DNA from: Fidelibacterota bacterium
GTDB taxonomy: Bacteria > Fidelibacterota > Fidelibacteria > Fidelibacterales > Fidelibacteraceae
Reading direction: 5' to 3'
NCBI GenBank assembly: GCA_030596185.1
Contig: JAUVKP010000019.1
Span: 1 to 9,140, forward strand
Length of the DNA: 9,140 bases
Shown: one piece after another, positions 7,979 through 9,140 of the stretch
How positions within the stretch are numbered: position 1 is the stretch's first letter
How the letters are laid out: each line of letters opens with the position of its first letter
Notes under the pieces: model-generated
Seen by the model: only the letters and a program-made list of their open reading frames with translations
What the model was told of the DNA's origin: nothing
Databases searched by the model: none
Position numbers and translations under genes: made by a program

Positions 7979-9140
7979 TTATTTTATCAAGATCAACTTC
8001 TGCACTTTGCTCAATCCGGCAAAACGTAACTTGCAAAAATAAACACCAGAGGGGTAATTTGCCGCGTTCCATTTAAAGGAATGTTTTCCGGCATTGTAAT
8101 GCTCATCGATAAGAACATCAATCAATTTACCGCTAATATCATGGATGATCATTTTCACATCATCTGAATAAGGCAAATTAAAGCTTATGGTTGTCTGAGG
8201 ATTAAAGGGATTGGGGTAGGCGGGATAAAGTTCAAATTCATTTGGAATATGTCCGAAAATATCTTCTACAGATACTTCAAGTGCGGATTCAAAGAAATCT
8301 ACAATCTTGCTCATTAGCGCAATCCGATTGCTTTCCCCTTGTATAGTTTCAAAAGGGAAGCCAAGAGAAATAACTTTGCCTGAGTCGGTCGAAGTACCCA
8401 AAGGACCCACATAGCCAATTCCGGCGTAAACTGTACTGGAGTAATGTAAAATAAATTTTGATCCGGCATTGGAAATAATGATATCGGGATAATCTTCTTG
8501 GTAAAGTGCCGATAGTCCACCATAGCTAAAAGATAAGCTTTCAAAGCGCGTATTGGCCCGACCATAGACGGTTAAGTCATTCGAATCATCTCCCAAATAA
8601 CGTGTTTTAAGGTAATTATTATAAAAACTTTTATCACTGCTTGAGCCTTTATAGGAGAGATCATAACCGATTTCCGATCCACTTACGAATAAGTAACCAC
8701 CTTGTTCAAGAAAGGTTTTTACTTTACCTTGTTCTGCAGAGCTGAAGGTCTCGTCTGCGGTACTTTCATCGCCACAGAACCACAGAACACAATCATAATC
8801 AGCAAGAATAATATCACCATCAATAATCGCCTGATTATCGCAGGTCGTATACCCCCATGTTTGCGGAAGAGCATTTGCATAGTACCCCGCAATAGCATGA
8901 TAGGGAAGGTTCCAACCATAATCATTTGAAACACGATCATATCCATCTACGATCAATGCGTACTTATCTAAGGTGCTTTCCTTCATATAATAGGTATCGG
9001 ATGTGTCACCTGTGGCACCATCAAGAAAAGGTACTAGTTTTACCGAGCGTTGACAGATACAATCTATGGCTCCCAATGTAACGGTCAATGAATCCGAGGG
9101 AATTATCATTACGTTTCGACCGCTAGCCCCTTCATCAAAT
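7979..9140 (-). CDS. Secreted protein with degenerate GATase1-like domain and type IX sorting tail (C-terminal part)
   Basis: The frame stays open to the right edge (residues FDEGASGRNV precede the Met at 9109), and no signal peptide follows that Met, so the gene starts outside the window and the Met is internal. The visible 387 residues hold, at about 8962-8285, an alpha/beta domain with 'ALIVDGYDRV', 'DYDCVLWFCGDES', 'GGYLFVSGSEIGYDL' and 'VISLGFPFETI'. This resembles the class-I glutamine-amidotransferase-like domain found in FCB proteins often annotated as xanthan lyase or amidase with fibronectin III repeats. A canonical G-x-C-x-G nucleophile elbow is not visible, so it is probably not an amidotransferase. 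The last about 86 residues (8239-7982) are a type IX (Por) sorting domain: 'YPAYPNPFNPQTTISF', 'IHDISGKLI', 'YPSGVYFCKL' and the basic end 'KLILIK'. The protein should cross the outer membrane by T9SS and be surface-attached or released. Substrate unknown. Confidence 0.85.
   Translation of the reverse strand, partial: FDEGASGRNVMIIPSDSLTVTLGAIDCICQRSVKLVPFLDGATGDTSDTYYMKESTLDKYALIVDGYDRVSNDYGWNLPYHAIAGYYANALPQTWGYTTCDNQAIIDGDIILADYDCVLWFCGDESTADETFSSAEQGKVKTFLEQGGYLFVSGSEIGYDLSYKGSSSDKSFYNNYLKTRYLGDDSNDLTVYGRANTRFESLSFSYGGLSALYQEDYPDIIISNAGSKFILHYSSTVYAGIGYVGPLGTSTDSGKVISLGFPFETIQGESNRIALMSKIVDFFESALEVSVEDIFGHIPNEFELYPAYPNPFNPQTTISFNLPYSDDVKMIIHDISGKLIDVLIDEHYNAGKHSFKWNAANYPSGVYFCKLRFAGLSKVQKLILIK

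Noticed and set aside
9107..9109. Met codon as true start of the secreted protein
   Set aside because: The frame is open upstream to the edge, there is no Shine-Dalgarno, and no signal peptide follows, which a T9SS cargo needs.

Overview
This moderately AT-rich bacterial window most likely comes from the FCB superphylum outside classical Bacteroidota, for example a Cloacimonadota-, Marinimicrobia- or Calditrichota-like lineage. The main evidence is the last gene, whose product ends in a type IX secretion (Por) C-terminal sorting domain with the 'YPNPFNP' signature. The S23-type four-helix-bundle gene and the AddAB-type recombination nuclease fit but are less specific. I cannot name the species.

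Layout: (1) 1-1290, minus strand: a tight hflK-hflC pair encoding the SPFH/prohibitin-like membrane complex that modulates the FtsH protease; hflC runs off the left edge. (2) 1291-1401: a 111-bp AT-rich gap between divergent genes that must hold both promoters. (3) 1402-7191, plus strand: one 1929-residue ORF in which a complete AddA (UvrD-like helicase plus PD-(D/E)XK nuclease) is joined head to tail to a P-loop-less AddB (inactivated helicase fold plus Fe-S PD-(D/E)XK nuclease). AddA and AddB are normally two polypeptides, so this is the most striking coding feature. (4) 7193-7522, plus strand: a small two-helix membrane protein of unknown function, one base downstream of the fusion gene and probably translationally coupled. 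(5) 7507-7974: a compact cassette encoding a four-helix-bundle protein on the minus strand, bounded by imperfect inverted repeats. The left repeat is a tandem AATAGTG heptamer array that supplies the last codons and the stop of gene 4. The cassette fills the junction between two convergent genes and resembles the intervening sequences known from 23S rRNA genes, but here it lies between protein genes. (6) 7979 to the right edge, minus strand: the C-terminal part of a secreted protein with a degenerate glutamine-amidotransferase-like domain and a type IX sorting tail; its true start is outside the window.

How they work together: HflKC regulates membrane protein quality control. The AddAB fusion would process double-strand breaks for RecA-dependent repair and degrade foreign linear DNA. 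The four-helix-bundle cassette looks like a passenger that inserted independently. The surface protein is unrelated to the repair operon. The two observations most worth follow-up are the single-chain AddAB and the repeat-bounded four-helix-bundle cassette, whose two ends both carry stop codons in all three inward-reading frames.
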